A model generated the notes under the pieces. It made no database searches. It saw only the letters and a list, made by a program, of their open reading frames with translations, and had not been told where the DNA came from. A stretch of DNA of 64,000 nucleotides, taken from the NCBI GenBank assembly GCA_965116355.1, contig OZ220679.1, positions 620,001 to 684,000 of the forward strand, written 5' to 3'. A program made the position numbers and the translations under genes. This stretch comes from UBA1127 sp965116355 (GTDB lineage: Bacteria > Chloroflexota > Dehalococcoidia > Lucifugimonadales > UBA1127). Within the stretch, counting starts at the first letter, position 1; each line of letters begins with the position of its first letter. Shown one piece after another: positions 63,092-64,000 of this stretch.

Positions 63092-64000
63092 TTGACTAAC
63101 GCGAATCCTCCCCCATCGCGGTCCCGCTCGTCGGGCGTATTCAGCGCGCGTACCATCCCCCTCTACGGTGCTTTCCTCGTGTGGGGCACGGGCGCGGGAG
63201 CCCAGAACCTCGCCCGCCCCCTCTTTGCCTTCGAACTTGAGGGCAGCATCTTCCTCGTCACCGTCCTCCTGGCATTCAGCGCAGTCGCGAGGCTGGTGGC
63301 GGCACCCATCACCGGCTTCATGACGGACCGGTGGGGCCGCCGGCCGTTGCTCATCGTGGGCGCGGGCATACGAGGTGCCACCGGCATTTTGTCCTTCTTC
63401 GCCGACACCTACATGGAGTTCTTCGTGCTGGAGTTCATCGGCGGCATGGGCATCGCCATGTGGAACACCAGCGCCAACATCCTGATCGCTGACGTCACCG
63501 AACCGAGCGTGCGTGGGCGCGTCGTCGCCGTGCGGGGCATGTCGATGAGAGCGGGGCAGTTTACGGGGCCGCTGCTTGGGGCGCTCATCGTGGCGTTCTT
63601 CGACATCAGGACCATCTTCCTCGTGAACGGCATCTCCAAGTTTCTGACGCTCCTCATCGCGTACTCCCTCATCAAGGAGAGCCGCGAAGAGCCGGCTGCG
63701 GGCGCACCCAGTCGGCAACGGCCGAGGCTCACCCTCTCGGCAGTCCGGCCCTTCCTGACGAGGACCTTCATCCTCGTCATTCTGGCGACGTTTGCGATCA
63801 GCACGATGGGGCAGGGCGTGTTCAACGGGCTTCTGCCCATCTACGCCCAGGAACTGGCCAACCTGGACGAGGCCGGCATCGGGACGCTCATCGGCATTGG
63901 CGGATTCATCTCCGTGGTAGTGGCCTTCCCGAGCGGCATGGTAAGCGACGGGCTCGGGCGGAAGTTCGCGCTTGTGCCCGGGCTTGCGTTGCTGGCCGTG
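63092..64000 (+). CDS. MFS transporter (3' end outside window)
   Basis: A frame beginning at TTG 63092 (TNANPPPSRSRSSG follows) is open to the window end for 303 codons. It shows at least eight hydrophobic helices and the MFS A motif GFMTDRWGRRPLLIVGAGI after helix 2, repeated in the second half as GMVSDGLGRKFAL. TTG is the only candidate start before the first helix, and no Shine-Dalgarno sequence is present, so the start is tentative. Motifs resemble multidrug-type carriers more than the OFA-like transporter at 52 kb; substrate is unknown. Confidence 0.8.
   Translation, partial: MTNANPPPSRSRSSGVFSARTIPLYGAFLVWGTGAGAQNLARPLFAFELEGSIFLVTVLLAFSAVARLVAAPITGFMTDRWGRRPLLIVGAGIRGATGILSFFADTYMEFFVLEFIGGMGIAMWNTSANILIADVTEPSVRGRVVAVRGMSMRAGQFTGPLLGALIVAFFDIRTIFLVNGISKFLTLLIAYSLIKESREEPAAGAPSRQRPRLTLSAVRPFLTRTFILVILATFAISTMGQGVFNGLLPIYAQELANLDEAGIGTLIGIGGFISVVVAFPSGMVSDGLGRKFALVPGLALLAV

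Noticed and set aside
62144..63718. A 524-codon minus-strand open frame
   Set aside because: It spans three clear plus-strand genes (GNAT, phosphatase, MFS) and their gaps, with His/Arg/Ala-rich shadow composition.

Overview
The window is a GC-rich bacterial chromosome segment. The codon pattern, the two-component fusion proteins, the DegV/CoA-transferase/thiolase-like/DUF35 content and the giant Calx-beta surface proteins suggest a free-living or host-associated Chloroflexota bacterium (a SAR202-like lineage is my guess). No rRNA or other marker fixes the taxonomy. The right third looks like ordinary core chromosome. The left two thirds are accessory, rich in surface proteins, integrative-element debris and pseudogenes.

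Positions 1-17.8 kb: a giant secreted Calx-beta protein (minus strand, running off the left edge) is divergent from a hybrid histidine kinase that carries its own receiver and OmpR-type DNA-binding domain. That kinase is followed by degV. A second kinase fusion lies on the minus strand, divergent from a secreted cadherin/PQQ-type sugar dehydrogenase protein and a broken relative of it. Positions 17.8-25.2 kb are a gene graveyard. They hold a frameshifted DNA methyltransferase-HNH gene, the N-terminal stub of a fourth kinase fusion that still has its operator-like site, a fragment of an ABC substrate-binding protein, an element with long inverted repeats, and a decayed integrative module (unknown protein, AlpA-type regulator, integrase tail).

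Positions 25.2-37.2 kb: a 2866-residue Calx-beta/cadherin protein is translationally coupled to a proline-threonine-rich wall or membrane protein and is divergent from a third kinase fusion. Positions 37.3-46.5 kb: a gene with a single-base frameshift, a lipoprotein, a second methyltransferase-HNH stub, a zinc-knuckle coiled-coil protein, the second copy of the inverted-repeat element (internal segment in opposite orientation), and a better preserved integrative module. That module ends in an intact tyrosine integrase beside tRNA-Ala.

Positions 46.6-64 kb: amidase, serS with tRNA-Ser directly behind it, a VOC protein, gamma-glutamyltransferase, an MFS carrier, an amidohydrolase, a CoA-transferase/thiolase-like/OB-fold cluster, a DUF3800 protein, sucC-sucD, a DUF4349 lipoprotein, a GNAT enzyme, a low-molecular-weight phosphatase/ArsC-like enzyme and a partial MFS gene.

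The main candidate for an undescribed system is the recurring pair of a cytoplasmic GAF-PAS-kinase-receiver-wHTH protein with a divergent very large secreted adhesin-like protein. Two of the three intact pairs, and the kinase stub, have an upstream direct repeat TGTKGCA-N4-TGTKGCA. Its 11-bp period is that expected for an OmpR/PhoB-type DNA-binding domain.
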